Part shown: piece after piece, positions 32,001-47,000 of the stretch
Position numbering within the stretch: position 1 is the stretch's first letter
Layout of the letters: each line of letters opens with the position of its first letter
DNA from: Balanoglossus misakiensis
Lineage: Eukaryota; Hemichordata
Direction: 5' to 3'
Assembly: GCA_040954595.2 (NCBI GenBank)
Contig: CM082594.2
Location: 8,928,001-8,992,000, forward strand
DNA: 64,000 bases
Program-made: the position numbers and the translations under genes
Notes under the pieces: generated by a model
What the model saw: the letters and a program-made list of their open reading frames with translations, nothing else
What the model was told of the DNA's origin: nothing
The model's database searches: none

Positions 32001-35000
32001 TTGATGGCTGCTCAGTTGATGTAAACCCTGCTGTTGCAGTGACAGTTTCATCCAGGGATGTTGTAGATTCTACTCCTTCTGTTGCTGTTAACACACCTGC
32101 AGTTGATAGCTGCTCAGTTGATGTAAACCTTGCTGTTGCCGTGACAGTTTCATCCAGGGATGTTGTAGATTCTACTCCTTCTGTTGGTGTTAACACACCT
32201 GCAGTTGATGGCTGCTCAGTAGATGTAAACCTTGCTGTTGCTGTGACAGTTTCATCCAGGGATGTTGTAGATTCTACTCCTTCTGTTGATGTTAACACAT
32301 CTACTGTTGATTGCTGCTCAGTTGATGTAAACCTTGCTGTTGCAGTGACAGTTTCATCCGGGGATGTTGTAGATTCTACTCCTTCTGTTGCTGTAAACAC
32401 ACCTGCTGTTGATGGCTGCTCAGTAGATGTAAACACATCTGCTGTTGATGGCTGCTCAGTTGATGTAAACCTTGCTGTTGCTGTGACAGTTTCATCCAGG
32501 GATGTTGTAGATTCTACTCCTTCTGTTGCTGTTAACACACCTGCAGTTGATGGCTGCTCAGTAGATGTAAACACATCTGCTGTTGATGGCTGCTCAGTTG
32601 ATGTAAACCTTGCTGTTGCTGTGACAGTTTCATCCAGGGATGTTGTAGATTCTACTCCTTCTGTTGATGTTAACACATCTGCTGTTGATGGCTGCTCAAT
32701 TGATGTAAACCTTGCTGTTGCAGTGACAGTTTCATCCAGGGATGTTGTAGATTCTACTCCTTCTGTTGATGTCAACACATCTGCTGTTGATGGCTGCTCA
32801 GTTGATGTAAACCTTGCTGTTGCAGTGACAGTTTCATCCAGGGATGTTGTAGATTCTACTCCTTCTGTTGATGTTAACACACCTGCTGTTGATGGCTGCT
32901 CAGTTGATGTAAACCTAGCTGTTGCCATGACAGTTTCATCCAGGGATGTTGTTGATTCTACTCCTTCTGTTGATGTTAACACACCTGCTGTTGATGGCTG
33001 CTCAGTTGATGTAAACCTTGCTGTTGCAGTGACAGTTTCATCCAGGGATGTTGTAGATTCTACTCCTTCTGTTGATGTTAACACACCTGCTGTTGATGGC
33101 TGCTCAGTTGATGTAAACCTAGCTGTTGCCATGACAGTTTCATCCAGGGATGTTGTAGATTCTACTCCTTCTGTTGATGTCAACACATCTGCTGTTGATG
33201 GCTGCTCAGTTGATGTAAACCTTGCTATTGCAGTGACAGTTTCATCCAGGGATGTTGTAGATTCTACTCCTTCTGTTGATGTTAACAAACCTGCTGTTGA
33301 TGGCTGCTCAGTTGATGTAAACCTAGCTGTTGCCATGACAGTTTCATCCAGGGATGTTGTAGATTCTACTCCTTCTGTTGATGTTAACACACCTGCTGTT
33401 GATGGCTGCTCAGTTGATGTAAACCTTGCTGTTGCAGTGACAGTTTCATCCAGGGATGTTGTAGATTCTACTCCTTCTGTTGATGTTAACACACCTGCTG
33501 TTGATGGCTGCTCAGTTGATGTAAACCTAGCTGTTGCCGCGACAGTTTCATCCAGGGATGTTGTAGATTCTACTCCTTCTGTTGATGTTAACACACCTGC
33601 TGTTGATGGCTGCTCAGTTGATGTAAACCTTGCTGTTGCAGTGACAGTTTCATCCAGGGATGTTGTAGATTCTACTCCTTCTGTTGATGTTAACACACCT
33701 GCAGTTGATGGCTGCTCAGTAGATGTAAACCTTGCTGTTGCAGTGACAGTTTCATCCAGGGATGTTGTAGATTCTACTCCTTCTGTTGATGTTAACACAC
33801 CTGCAGTTGATGGCTGCTCAGTTGATGTAAACCTAGCTGTTGCAGTGACAGTTTCATCCAGGGATGTTGTAGATTCTACTCCTTCTGTTGCTGTTAACAC
33901 ACCTGCAGTTGATGGCTGCTCAGTAGATGTAAACCTTGCTGTTGCAGTGACAGTTTCATCCAGGGATGTTGTAGATTCTACTCCTTCTGTTGCTGTTAAC
34001 ACACCTGCAGTTGATGGCTGCTCAGTAGATGTAAACCTTGCTGTTGCAGTGACAGTTTCATCCAGGGATGTTGTAGATTCTACTCCTTCTGTTGATGTTA
34101 ACACACCTGCAGTTGATGGATGCTCAGTAGATGTAAACCTTGCTGTTGCAGTGACAGTTTCATCCAGGGATGTTGTAGATTCTACTCCTTCTGTTGATGT
34201 TAACACACCTGCAGTTGATGGCTGCTCAGTTGATGTAAACCTAGCTGTTGCAGTGACAGTTTCATCCAGGGATGTTGTAGATTCTACTCCTTCTGTTGCT
34301 GTTAACACACCTGCAGTTGATGGCTGCTCAGTAGATGTAAACCTTGCTGTTGCAGTGACAGTTTCATCCAGGGATGTTGTAGATTCTACTCCTTCTGTTG
34401 CTGTTAACACACCTGCAGTTGATGGCTGCTCAGTAGATGTAAACACATCTGCTGTTGATGGCTGCTCAGTTGATGTAAACCCTGCTGTTGCAGTGACAGT
34501 TTCATCCAGGGATGTTGTAGATTCTACTCCTTCTGTTGATGTTAACACATCTGCAGTTGATGGCTGCTCAGTAGATGTAAACCTTGCTGTTGCAGTGACA
34601 GTTTCATCCAGGGATGTTGTAGATTCTACTCCTTCTGTTGCTGTTAACACACCTGCTGTTGACGGCTGTTCAGTTGATGTAAACACATCTGATGTTGATG
34701 GCTGCTCAGTTGATGTAAACACATCTGCTGTTGATGGCTGCTCAGTAGATGTAAACCTTGCTGTTGAAGTGACAGTTTCATCCAGGGATGTTGTTGATTC
34801 TACTCCTTCTGTTGATGTCAACACATCTGCTGTTGATTGCTGTTCAGTTGATGTAAAAACCTCTGCTGTTGACGGTTGCTCAGTTGATGTAAACTTTGCT
34901 GTTGCTGTGACAGTTTCTTCCTGTGATGTTGTTGATTCAACTCCTTCTGTTGATGTCAACACACCTGCAGTTGATGGCTGCTCAGAAGATGTAAATCGTG

Positions 35001-38000
35001 CTGTTGCAGTGACAGTTTCATCCGGGGATGTTGTTGATTCTACTCCTTCTGTTGCTGTTAACACATCTGCTGTTGACGGCTGTTCAGTTGATGTAAACAC
35101 ATTTGATGGTGATGGCAGCTTAGTTGATGTAAACACATCTGCTGTTGATGGCTGCTCAGTTGATGTAAACCTTGCTGTTGCAGTGACAGTTTCATCCGGG
35201 GATGTTGTTGATTCTACTTCTTCTGTTGATGTCATCACATCTGCTGTTGATTGCTGTTCAGTTGATGTAATCACATCTGATGTTGATGGCAGGTCAGTTG
35301 ATGAAAACACATCTGCTGTTGATTGCTGCTCAGTTGATGTAAAAACCTCTGCTGTTGATTGCTGCACAGTTGATGTAAACCTTGCTGTTGCAGTGACATT
35401 TCCATCCGGGGATGTTGTTAATTCTACTCCTTCTGTTGATGTCAACACACCTGCTGTTAATGGCAGCTCAGTTGATGTAAACACATCTGCTGTTGACGGC
35501 TGTTCAGTTGATGTAAACACATTTGATGGTGATGGCAGCTCAGTTGATGTAAACACATCTGCAGTTGATGGCTGCTCAGTAGATGTAAACCTTGCTGTTG
35601 CAGTGAAAGTTTCATCCAGGGATGTTGTTGATTCTTCTCCTTCTGTTGATGTCAACACATCTGCTGTTGATTGCTGCACAGTTGATGTTAACACATTTGC
35701 TGTTGATTGCTGTTCAGTTGATGTAAAAACCTCTGCTGTTGACGGTTGCTCAGTTGATGTAAATCTTGCTGTTGCAGTGACAGTTTCATCCAGGGATGCT
35801 GTTGATTCTACTCCTTCTGTTGATGTCAACACATCTGCTGTTGATTGCTGCACAGTTGATGTAAACCTTGCTGTTGCAGTGACATTTCCATCCGGGGATG
35901 TTGTTAATTCTACTCCTTCTGTTGATGTCAACACACCTGCTGTTGAAGGCAGCTCAGTTGATGTAAACTCATCTGCTGTTGATTGCTGTTCAGCTGATGA
36001 AAACCTTGCTGTTGCAGTGAAAGTTTCATCCGGGGATGTTGTTGATTCTTCTCCTTCTGTTGATGTAAACACATCTGCTGTTGATGGCAGCTCAGTTGAT
36101 GTAAACACATCTGCTGTTGATTGCTGTTCAGCTGATGTAAACCTTGCTGTTGCAGTGAAAGTTTCATCCGGGGATGTTGTTGATTCAACTCCTTCTGTTG
36201 ATGACAATTCATCTGCTGTTGATTGCTGTTCTGTTGATGCAAACACATCTGTAAGTGATGGCAGGACAGTTGATGACAACACATCTGCTGTTGATTGCTG
36301 CTCAGTTGATGTAAACACATCTGCTGTTGATGGCTGCTCAGTTGAAGTTAACCTTGCTGTTGCTGTGACAGTTTCATCTGGGGATGTTGTTGATTCTACT
36401 CCTTCTGTTGATGTCAACACATCTGCTGTTGATTGCTGTTCAGTTGATGTAAATACCTCTGCTGTTGACGGTTGCTCAGTTGATGTAAATCTTGCTGTTG
36501 CAGTGACAGTTTCATCCAGGGATGCTGTTGATTCTACTCCTTCTGTTGATGTCACCACATCTGCTGTTGATTGCTGTTCAGTTGATGTAAACCTTGCTGT
36601 TGCAGTGACAGTTTCATCCGGGGATGTTGTTGATACTACTCCTTCTGTTGATGTCAACACATCTGCTGTTGATTGCTGCTCAGTTGATGTAAACACATCT
36701 GCTGTTGACGTCTGTTCAGTAGATGTAAACCTTGCTGTTGCAGTGACAGTTTCATCAGGGGACGTTGTTGATTCTACTACTTCTGTTGATGTCAGCACAC
36801 CTGCTGTAGATCGCAGCTCAGTTGATGTCAACACATTTGCTGTTGATTGCTGTTTAGTTGATGTAAAAATCTCTGCTGTTGACGGCTGCTCAGTTGATGT
36901 AAACCTTGCTGTTGCAGCGACAGTTTCATCCGGGGACATTGTTGATTCTACTCCTTCTGTTGATGTCAACACACCTGCTGTAGATCGCAGCTCAGTTGAT
37001 GTCAACACATTTGCTGTTGATTGCTCTTCAGTTGATGTAAAAATCTCTGCTGTTGACGGCAGCTCAGTTGATGTAAACCTTGCTGTTGCAGTGACAGTTT
37101 CATCTGGGGATGTTGTTGTTTCTGCTCCTTCTGTTGATGTCAACACACCTGCTGTAGATCGCAGCTCAGTTGATGTCAACACATTTGCTGTTGATTGCTG
37201 TTCAGTTGATGTAAAAACCTCTGCTGTTGACGGTTGCTCAGTTGATGTAAACCTTGCTGTTGCAGTGACAGTTTCCTCCGGGGATGTTGTTGATTCCACT
37301 CCTTCTGTTGATGACAGCACACCTGCTGTTGATTGCTGCTCAGTTGATGTAAACCCTGCTGTTGCAGTGACAGTTTCATCCGGGGATGTTGTTGATTCTA
37401 CTCCTTCTGTTGATGTCAACACCCCTGCTGTTGATTGCTGTTCAGCTGATGTAAACCTTGCTGTTGCAGTGACAGTTTCATCCAGGGATGTTGTTGATTC
37501 TACTCCTTCTGTTGATGTCAACACACCTGCTGTTGAAGGCAGCTCAGTTGATGTCAACACATTTGCTGTTGATTGCTGTTCAGTTGATGTAAAAACCTCT
37601 GCTGTTGACGGTTGCTCAGTTGATGTAAACCTTGCTGTTGCAGTGACAGTTTCCTCCGGGGATGTTGTTGATTCCACTCCTTCTGTTGATGACAGCACAC
37701 CTGCTGTTGATTGCTGCTCAGTTGATGTAAACCCTGCTGTTGCAGTGACAGTTTCATCCGGGGATGTTGTTGATTCTACTCCTTCTGTTGATGTAAACAC
37801 ATTTGCTGTTGATTGCTGTTCAGTTGATGTAAACCTTGCTGTTGCAGTGAAAGTTTCATCCGGGGATGTTGTTGATTCAACTCCTTCTGTTGATGACAAC
37901 ACACCTGCTGCTGATTGTTGTTCAGTTGATGTATACACTTCTGCTGTTGATGGCTGCTCGGTTGATGTAAACCTTGCTGTTGCAGTGACAGTTTCATCTA

Positions 38001-41000
38001 GGGATGTTGTTGTTTCTACTCCTTCTGTTGATGTCAACACACCTGCTGTAGATCGCAGCTCAGTTGATGTCAACACATCTGCTGTTGATTGCTGTTCAGT
38101 TGATGTAAAAACCTCTGCTGTTGACGGTTGCTCAGTTGATGTAAACCTTGCTGTTGCAGCGACAGTTTCATCCGGGGACATTGTTGATTCTACTCCTTCT
38201 GTTGATGTCAACACACCTGCTGTAGATCGCAGCTCAGTTGATGTCAACACATCTGCTGTTGATTGCTGTTCAGTTGATGTAAAAACCTCTGCTGTTGACG
38301 GTTGCTCAGTTGATGTAAACCTTGCTGTTGCAGCGACAGTTTCATCCGGGGATGTTGTTGTTTCTACTCCTTCTGTTGATGTCAACACACCTGCTGTAGT
38401 TCGCAGCTCAGTTGATGTCAACACATTTGCTGCTGATTGCTGTTCAGTTGATGTAAAAATCTCTGCTGTTGACGGCTGCTCAGTTGATGTAAACCTTGCT
38501 GTTGCAGTGACAGTTTCATCTGGGGATGTTGTTGTTTCTACTCCTTCTGTTGATGTCAACACACCTGCTGTAGATCGCAGCTCAGTTGATGTCAACACAT
38601 CTGCTGTTGATTGCTGTTCAGTTGATGTAAAAACCTCTGCTGTTGACGGTTGCTCAGTTGATGTAAACCTTGCTGTTGCAGCGACAGTTTCATCCGGGGA
38701 CATTGTTGATTCTACTCCTTCTGTTGATGTCAACACACCTGCTGTAGATCGCAGCTCAGTTGATGTCAACACATTTGCTGTTGATTGCTGTTCAGTTGAT
38801 GTAAAAATCTCTGCTGTTGACGGCTGCTCAGTTGATGTAAACCTTGCTGTTGCAGTGACAGTTTCATCTGGGGATGTTGTTGTTTCTACTCCTTCTGTTG
38901 ATGTCAACACACCTGCTGTAGAACGCAGCTCAGTTGATGTCAACACATCTGCTGTTGATTGCTGTTCAGTTGATGTAAAAACCTCTGCTGTTGACGGTTG
39001 CTCAGTTGATGTAAACCTTGCTGTTGCAGCGACAGTTTCATCCGGGGATGTTGTTGTTTCTACTCCTTCTGTTGATGTCAACACACCTGCTGTAGATCGC
39101 AGCTCAGTTGATGTCAACACATTTGCTGTTGATTGCTGTTCAGTTGATGTAAAAATCTCTGCTGTTGACGGCTGCTCAGTTGATGTAAACCTTGCTGTTG
39201 CAGTGACAGTTTCATCTGGGGATGTTGTTGTTTCTACTCCTTCTGTTGATGTCAACACACCTGCTGTAGATCGCAGCTCAGTTGATGTCAACACATCTGC
39301 TGTTGATTGCTGTTCAGTTGATGTAAATACCTCTGCTGTTGACGGTTGCTCAGTTGATGTAAACCTTGCTGTTGCAGCGACAGTTTCATCCGGGGACATT
39401 GTTGATTCTACTCCTTCTGTTGATGTCAACACACCTGCTGTAGATCGCAGCTCAGTTGATGTCAACACATTTGCTGTTGATTGCTGTTCAGTTGATGTAA
39501 AAATCTCTGCTGTTGACGGCTGCTCAGTTGATGTAAACCTTGCTGTTGCAGTGACAGTTTCATCTGGGGATGTTGTTGTTTCTACTCCTTCTGTTGATGT
39601 CAACACACCTGCTGTAGATCGCAGCTCAAATGATGTCAACACATCTGCTGTTGATTGCTGTTCAGTTGATGTAAAAACCTCTGCTGTTGACGGTTGCTCA
39701 GTTGATGTAAACCTTGCTGTTGCAGCGACAGTTTCATCCGGGGACATTGTTGATTCTACTCCTTCTGTTGATGACAACACACCTGCTGCTGATTGTTGTT
39801 CAGTTGATGTATACACTTCTGCTGTTGATGGCTGCTCGGTTGATGTAAACCTTGCTGTTGCAGTGACAGTTTCATCTAGGGATGTTGTTGTTTCTACTCC
39901 TTCTGTTGATGTCAACACACCTGCTGTAGATCGCAGCTCAGTTGATGTCAACACATCTGCTGTTGATTGCTGTTCAGTTGATGTAAAAACCTCTGCTGTT
40001 GACGGTTGCTCAGTTGATGTAAACCTTGCTGTTGCAGCGACAGTTTCATCCGGGGACATTGTTGATTCTACTCCTTCTGTTGATGTCAACACACCTGCTG
40101 TAGATCGCAGCTCAGTTGATGTCAACACATCTGCTGTTGATTGCTGTTCAGTTGATGTAAAAACCTCTGCTGTTGACGGTTGCTCAGTTGATGTAAACCT
40201 TGCTGTTGCAGCGACAGTTTCATCCGGGGATGTTGTTGTTTCTACTCCTTCTGTTGATGTCAACACACCTGCTGTAGTTCGCAGCTCAGTTGATGTCAAC
40301 ACATTTGCTGCTGATTGCTGTTCAGTTGATGTAAAAATCTCTGCTGTTGACGGCTGCTCAGTTGATGTAAACCTTGCTGTTGCAGTGACAGTTTCATCTG
40401 GGGATGTTGTTGTTTCTACTCCTTCTGTTGATGTCAACACACCTGCTGTAGATCGCAGCTCAGTTGATGTCAACACATCTGCTGTTGATTGCTGTTCAGT
40501 TGATGTAAAAACCTCTGCTGTTGACGGTTGCTCAGTTGATGTAAACCTTGCTGTTGCAGCGACAGTTTCATCCGGGGACATTGTTGATTCTACTCCTTCT
40601 GTTGATGTCAACACACCTGCTGTAGATCGCAGCTCAGTTGATGTCAACACATTTGCTGTTGATTGCTGTTCAGTTGATGTAAAAATCTCTGCTGTTGACG
40701 GCTGCTCAGTTGATGTAAACCTTGCTGTTGCAGTGACAGTTTCATCTGGGGATGTTGTTGTTTCTACTCCTTCTGTTGATGTCAACACACCTGCTGTAGA
40801 TCGCAGCTCAGTTGATGTCAACACATCTGCTGTTGATTGCTGTTCAGTTGATGTAAAAACCTCTGCTGTTGACGGTTGCTCAGTTGATGTAAACCTTGCT
40901 GTTGCAGCGACAGTTTCATCCGGGGATGTTGTTGTTTCTACTCCTTCTGTTGATGTCAACACACCTGCTGTAGATCGCAGCTCAGTTGATGTCAACACAT

Positions 41001-44000
41001 TTGCTGTTGATTGCTGTTCAGTTGATGTAAAAATCTCTGCTGTTGACGGCTGCTCAGTTGATGTAAACCTTGCTGTTGCAGTGACAGTTTCATCTGGGGA
41101 TGTTGTTGTTTCTACTCCTTCTGTTGATGTCAACACACCTGCTGTAGATCGCAGCTCAGTTGATGTCAACACATCTGCTGTTGATTGCTGTTCAGTTGAT
41201 GTAAATACCTCTGCTGTTGACGGTTGCTCAGTTGATGTAAACCTTGCTGTTGCAGCGACAGTTTCATCCGGGGACATTGTTGATTCTACTCCTTCTGTTG
41301 ATGTCAACACACCTGCTGTAGATCGCAGCTCAGTTGATGTCAACACATTTGCTGTTGATTGCTGTTCAGTTGATGTAAAAATCTCTGCTGTTGACGGCTG
41401 CTCAGTTGATGTAAACCTTGCTGTTGCAGTGACAGTTTCATCTGGGGATGTTGTTGTTTCTACTCCTTCTGTTGATGTCAACACACCTGCTGTAGATCGC
41501 AGCTCAGTTGATGTCAACACATCTGCTGTTGATTGCTGTTCAGTTGATGTAAAAACCTCTGCTGTTGACGGTTGCTCAGTTGATGTAAACCTTGCTGTTG
41601 CAGCGACAGTTTCATCCGGGGACATTGTTGATTCTACTCCTTCTGTTGATGTCAACACACCTGCTGTAGATCGCAGCTCAGTTGATGTCAACACATCTGC
41701 TGTTGATTGCTGTTCAGTTGATGTAAAAACCTCTGCTGTTGACGGTTGCTCAGTTGATGTTAACCTTGCTGTTGCAGTGACAGTTTCATCTGGGGATGTT
41801 GTTGTTTCTACTCCTTCTGTTGATGTCAACACACCTGCTGTAGATCGCAGCTCAGTTGATGTCAACACATCTGCTGTTGATTGCTGTTCAGTTGATGTAA
41901 AAACCTCTGCTGTTGACGGTTGCTCAGTTGATGTAAACCTTGCTGTTGCAGCGACAGTTTCATCCGGGGATGTTGTTGTTTCTACTCCTTCTGTTGATGT
42001 CAACACACCTGCTGTAGATCGCAGCTCAGTTGATGTCAACACATTTGCTGTTGATTGCTGTTCAGTTGATGTAAAAATCTCTGCTGTTGACGGCTGCTCA
42101 GTTGATGTAAACCTTGCTGTTGCAGTGACAGTTTCATCTGGGGATGTTGTTGTTTCTACTCCTTCTGTTGATGTCAACACACCTGCTGTAGATCGCAGCT
42201 CAGTTGATGTCAACACATCTGCTGTTGATTGCTGTTCAGTTGATGTAAAAACCTCTGCTGTTGACGGTTGCTCAGTTGATGTAAACCTTGCTGTTGCAGC
42301 GACAGTTTCATCCCGGGATGTTGTTGTTTCTACTCCTTCTGTTGATGTCAACACACCTGCTGTAGAGCGCAGCTCAGTTGATGTCAACACATCTGCTGTT
42401 GATTGCTGTTCAGTTGATATAAAAACCTCTGCTGTTGACGGTTGCTCAGTTGATGTAAACCTTGCTGTTGCAGCGACAGTTTCATCTGGGGATGTTGTTG
42501 TTTCTACTCCTTCTGTTGATGTCAACACACCTGCTGTAGATCGCAGCTCAGTTGATGTCAACACATCTGCTGTTGATTGCTGTTCAGTTGATGTAAAAAC
42601 CTCTGCTGTTGACGGTTGCTCAGTTGATGTAAACCTTGCTGTTGCAGCGACAGTTTCATCCGGGGATGTTGTTGTTTCTACTCCTTCTGTTGATGTCAAC
42701 ACACCTGCTGTAGATCGCAGCTCAGTTGATGTCAACACATTTGCTGTTGATTGCTGTTCAGTTGATGTAAAAATCTCTGCTGTTGACGGCTGCTCAGTTG
42801 ATGTAAACCTTGCTGTTGCAGTGACAGTTTCATCTGGGGATGTTGTTGTTTCTACTCCTTCTGTTGATGTCAACACACCTGCTGTAGATCGCAGCTCAGT
42901 TGATGTCAACACATCTGCTGTTGATTGCTGTTCAGTTGATGTAAAAACCTCTGCTGTTGACGGTTGCTCAGTTGATGTAAACCTTGCTGTTGCAGCGACA
43001 GTTTCATCCGGGGACATTGTTGATTCTACTCCTTCTGTTGATGTCAACACACCTGCTGTAGATCGCAGCTCAGTTGATGTCAACACATCTGCTGTTGATT
43101 GCTGTTCAGTTGATGTAAAAACCTCTGCAGTTGACGGTTGCTCAGTTGATGTAAATCTTGCTGTTGCAGTGATAGTTTCATCTGGGGATGTTGTTGTTTC
43201 TACTCTTTCTGTTGATGTCAACACACCTGCTGTAGATCGCAGCTCAGTTGATGTCAACACATTTGCTGTTGATTGCTGTTCAGTTGATGTAAAAATCTCT
43301 GCTGTTGATGGCTGCTCAGTTGATGTAAACCCTGCTGTTGCAGTGACAGTTTCATCTGGGGATGTTGTTGTTTCTACTCCTTCTGTTGATGTCAACACAC
43401 CTGCTGTAGATCGCAGCTCAGTTGATGTCAACACATTTGCTGTTGATTGCTGTTCAGTTGATATAAAAACCTCTGCTGTTGACGGTTGCTCAGTTGATGT
43501 AAACCTTGCTGTTGCAGCGACAGTTTCATCTGGGGATGTTGTTGTTTCTACTCCTTCTGTTGATGTCAACACACCTGCTGTAGATCGCAGCTCAGTTGAT
43601 GTCAACACATCTGCTGTTGATTGCTGTTCAGTTGATGTAAAAACCTCTGCTGTTGACGGTTGCTCAGTTGATGTAAACCTTGCTGTTGCAGCGACAGTTT
43701 CATCCGGGGATGTTGTTGTTTCTACTCTTTCTGTTGATGTCAACACACCTGCTGTAGATCGCAGCTCAGCTGATGTCAACACATTTGCTGTTGATTGCTG
43801 TTCAGTTGATGTAAAAATCTCTGCTGTTGACGGCTGCTCAGTTGATGTAAACCTTGCTGTTGCAGTGACAGTTTCATCTGGGGATGTTGTTGTTTCTACT
43901 CCTTCTGTTGATGTCAACACACCTGCTGTAGATCGCAGCTCAGTTGATGTCAACACATCTGCTGTTGATTGCTGTTCAGTTGATGTAAAAACCTCTGCTG

Positions 44001-47000
44001 TTGATTGCTGCACAGTTGATGTAAACCTTGCTGTTGCAGTGACATTTCCATCCGGGGATGTTGTTGATTCTACTCCTTGTGTTGATGTCAACACAACTGC
44101 AGTAGATCGCAGCTCAGTTGATGTCAACACAACTGCTGTTGACGTCTGTTCAGTAGATGTAAACCTTGCTGTTGCAGTGACAGTTTCATCCGGGGACGTT
44201 GTTGTTTCTACTCCTTCTGTTGATGTCAACACACCTGCTGTAGATCGCAGCTCAGTTGATGTCAACACATCTGCTGTTGATTGCTGTTCAGTTGATGTAA
44301 AAACCTCTGCTGTTGACGGTTGCTCAGTTGATGTAAACCTTGCTGTTGCAGCGACAGTTTCATCCGGGGATGTTGTTGTTTCTACTCCTTCTGTTGATGT
44401 CAACACACCTGCTGTAGATCGCAGCTCAGTTGATGTCAACACATCTGCTGTTGATTGCTGTTCAGTTGATGTAAAAACCTCTGCTGTTGACGGTTGCTCA
44501 GTTGATGTAAACCTTGCTGTTGCAGCGACAGTTTCATCCGGGGATGTTGTTGTTTCTACTCCTTCTGTTGATGTCAACACACCTGCTGTAGATCGCAGCT
44601 CAGTTGATGTCAACACATCTGCTGTTGATTGCTGTTCAGTTGATATAAAAACCTCTGCTGTTGACGGTTGCTCAGTTGATGTAAACCTTGCTGTTGCAGC
44701 GACAGTTTCATCTGGGGATGTTGTTGTTTCTACTCCTTCTGTTGATGTCAACACACCTGCTGTAGATCGCAGCTCAGTTGATGTCAACACATCTGCTGTT
44801 GATTGCTGTTCAGTTGATGTAAAAACCTCTGCTGTTGACGGTTGCTCAGTTGATGTAAACCTTGCTGTTGCAGCGACAGTTTCATCCGGGGATGTTGTTG
44901 TTTCTACTCCTTCTGTTGATGTCAACACACCTGCTGTAGATCGCAGCTCAGTTGATGTCAACACATCTGCTGTTGATTGCTGTTCAGTTGATATAAAAAC
45001 CTCTGCTGTTGACGGTTGCTCAGTTGATGTAAACCTTGCTGTTGCAGCGACAGTTTCATCTGGGGATGTTGTTGTTTCTACTCCTTCTGTTGATGTCAAC
45101 ACACCTGCTGTAGATCGCAGCTCAGTTGATGTCAACACATCTGCTGTTGATTGCTGTTCAGTTGATGTAAAAACCTCTGCTGTTGACGGATGCTCAGTTG
45201 ATGTAAACCTTGCTGTTGCAGCGACAGTTTCATCCGGGGATGTTGTTGTTTCTACTCCTTCTGTTGATGTCAACACACCTGCTGTAGATCGCAGCTCAGT
45301 TGATGTCAACACATTTGCTGTTGATTGCTGTTCAGTTGATGTAAAAATCTCTGCTGTTGACGGCTGCTCAGTTGATGTAAACCTTGCTGTTGCAGTGACA
45401 GTTTCATCTGGGGATGTTGTTGTTTCTACTCCTTCTGTTGATGTCAACACACCTGCTGTAGATCGCAGCTCAGTTGATGTCAACACATCTGCTGTTGATT
45501 GCTGTTCAGTTGATGTAAAAACCTCTGCTGTTGACGGTTGCTCAGTTGATGTAAACCTTGCTGTTGCAGCGACAGTTTCATCCGGGGACATTGTTGATTC
45601 TACTCCTTCTGTTGATGTCAACACACCTGCTGTAGATCGCAGCTCAGTTGATGTCAACACATCTGCTGTTGATTGCTGTTCACTTGATGTAAAAACCTCT
45701 GCTGTTGACGGTTGCTCAGTTGATGTAAACCTTGCTGTTGCAGCGACAGTTTCATCCGGGGATGTTGTTGTTTCTACTCCTTCTGTTGATGTCAACACAC
45801 CTGCTGTAGATCGCAGCTCAGTTGATGTCAACACATCTGCTGTTGATTGCTGTTCAGTTGATGTAAAAACCTCTGCTGTTGACGGTTGCTCAGTTGATGT
45901 AAACCTTGCTGTTGCAGCGACAGTTTCATCCGGGGATGTTGTTGTTTCTACTCCTTCTGTTGATGTCAACACACCTGCTGTAGATCGCAGCTCAGTTGAT
46001 GTCAACACATCTGCTGTTGATTGCTGTTCAGTTGATGTAAAAACCTCTGCTGTTGACGGTTGCTCAGTTGATGTAAACCTTGCTGTTGCAGCGACAGTTT
46101 CATCCGGGGATGTTGTTGTTTCTACTCCTTCTGTTGATGTCAACACACCTGCTGTAGATCGCAGCTCAGTTGATGTCAACACATCTGCTGTTAATTGCTG
46201 TTCAGTTGATATAAAAACCTCTGCTGTTGACGGATGCTCAGTTGATGTAAACCTTGCTGTTGCAGCGACAGTTTCATCTGGGGATGTTGTTGTTTCTACT
46301 CCTTCTGTTGATGTCAACACACCTGCTGTAGATCGCAGCTCAGTTGATGTCAACACATCTGCTGTTGATTGCTGTTCAGTTGATGTAAAAACCTCTGCTG
46401 TTGACGGTTGCTCAGTTGATGTAAACCTTGCTGTTGCAGCGACAGTTTCATCCGGGGATGTTGTTGTTTCCACTCCTTCTGTTGATGTCAACACACCTGC
46501 TGTAGATCGCAGCTCAGTTGATGTCAACACATCTGCTGTTGATTGCTGTTCAGTTGATATAAAAACCTCTGCTGTTGACGGTTGCTCAGTTGATGTAAAC
46601 CTTGCTGTTGCAGCGACAGTTTCATCTGGGGATGTTGTTGTTTCTACTCCTTCTGTTGATGTCAACACACCTGCTGTAGATCGCAGCTCAGTTGATGTCA
46701 ACACATCTGCTGTTGATTGCTGTTCAGTTGATGTAAAAACCTCTGCTGTTGACGGATGCTCAGTTGATGTAAACCTTGCTGTTGCAGCGACAGTTTCATC
46801 CGGGGATGTTGTTGTTTCTACTCCTTCTGTTGATGTCAACACACCTGCTGTAGATCGCAGCTCAGTTGATGTCAACACATTTGCTGTTGATTGCTGTTCA
46901 GTTGATGTAAAAATCTCTGCTGTTGACGGCTGCTCAGTTGATGTAAACCTTGCTGTTGCAGTGACAGTTTCATCTGGGGATGTTGTTGTTTCTACTCCTT

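Noticed and set aside
35928-37997. Gln-rich minus-strand open frames (LQQQG-type repeats)
   Set aside because: They are a shifted frame of the Ser/Thr-rich repeat, interrupted by stops every few hundred bases.
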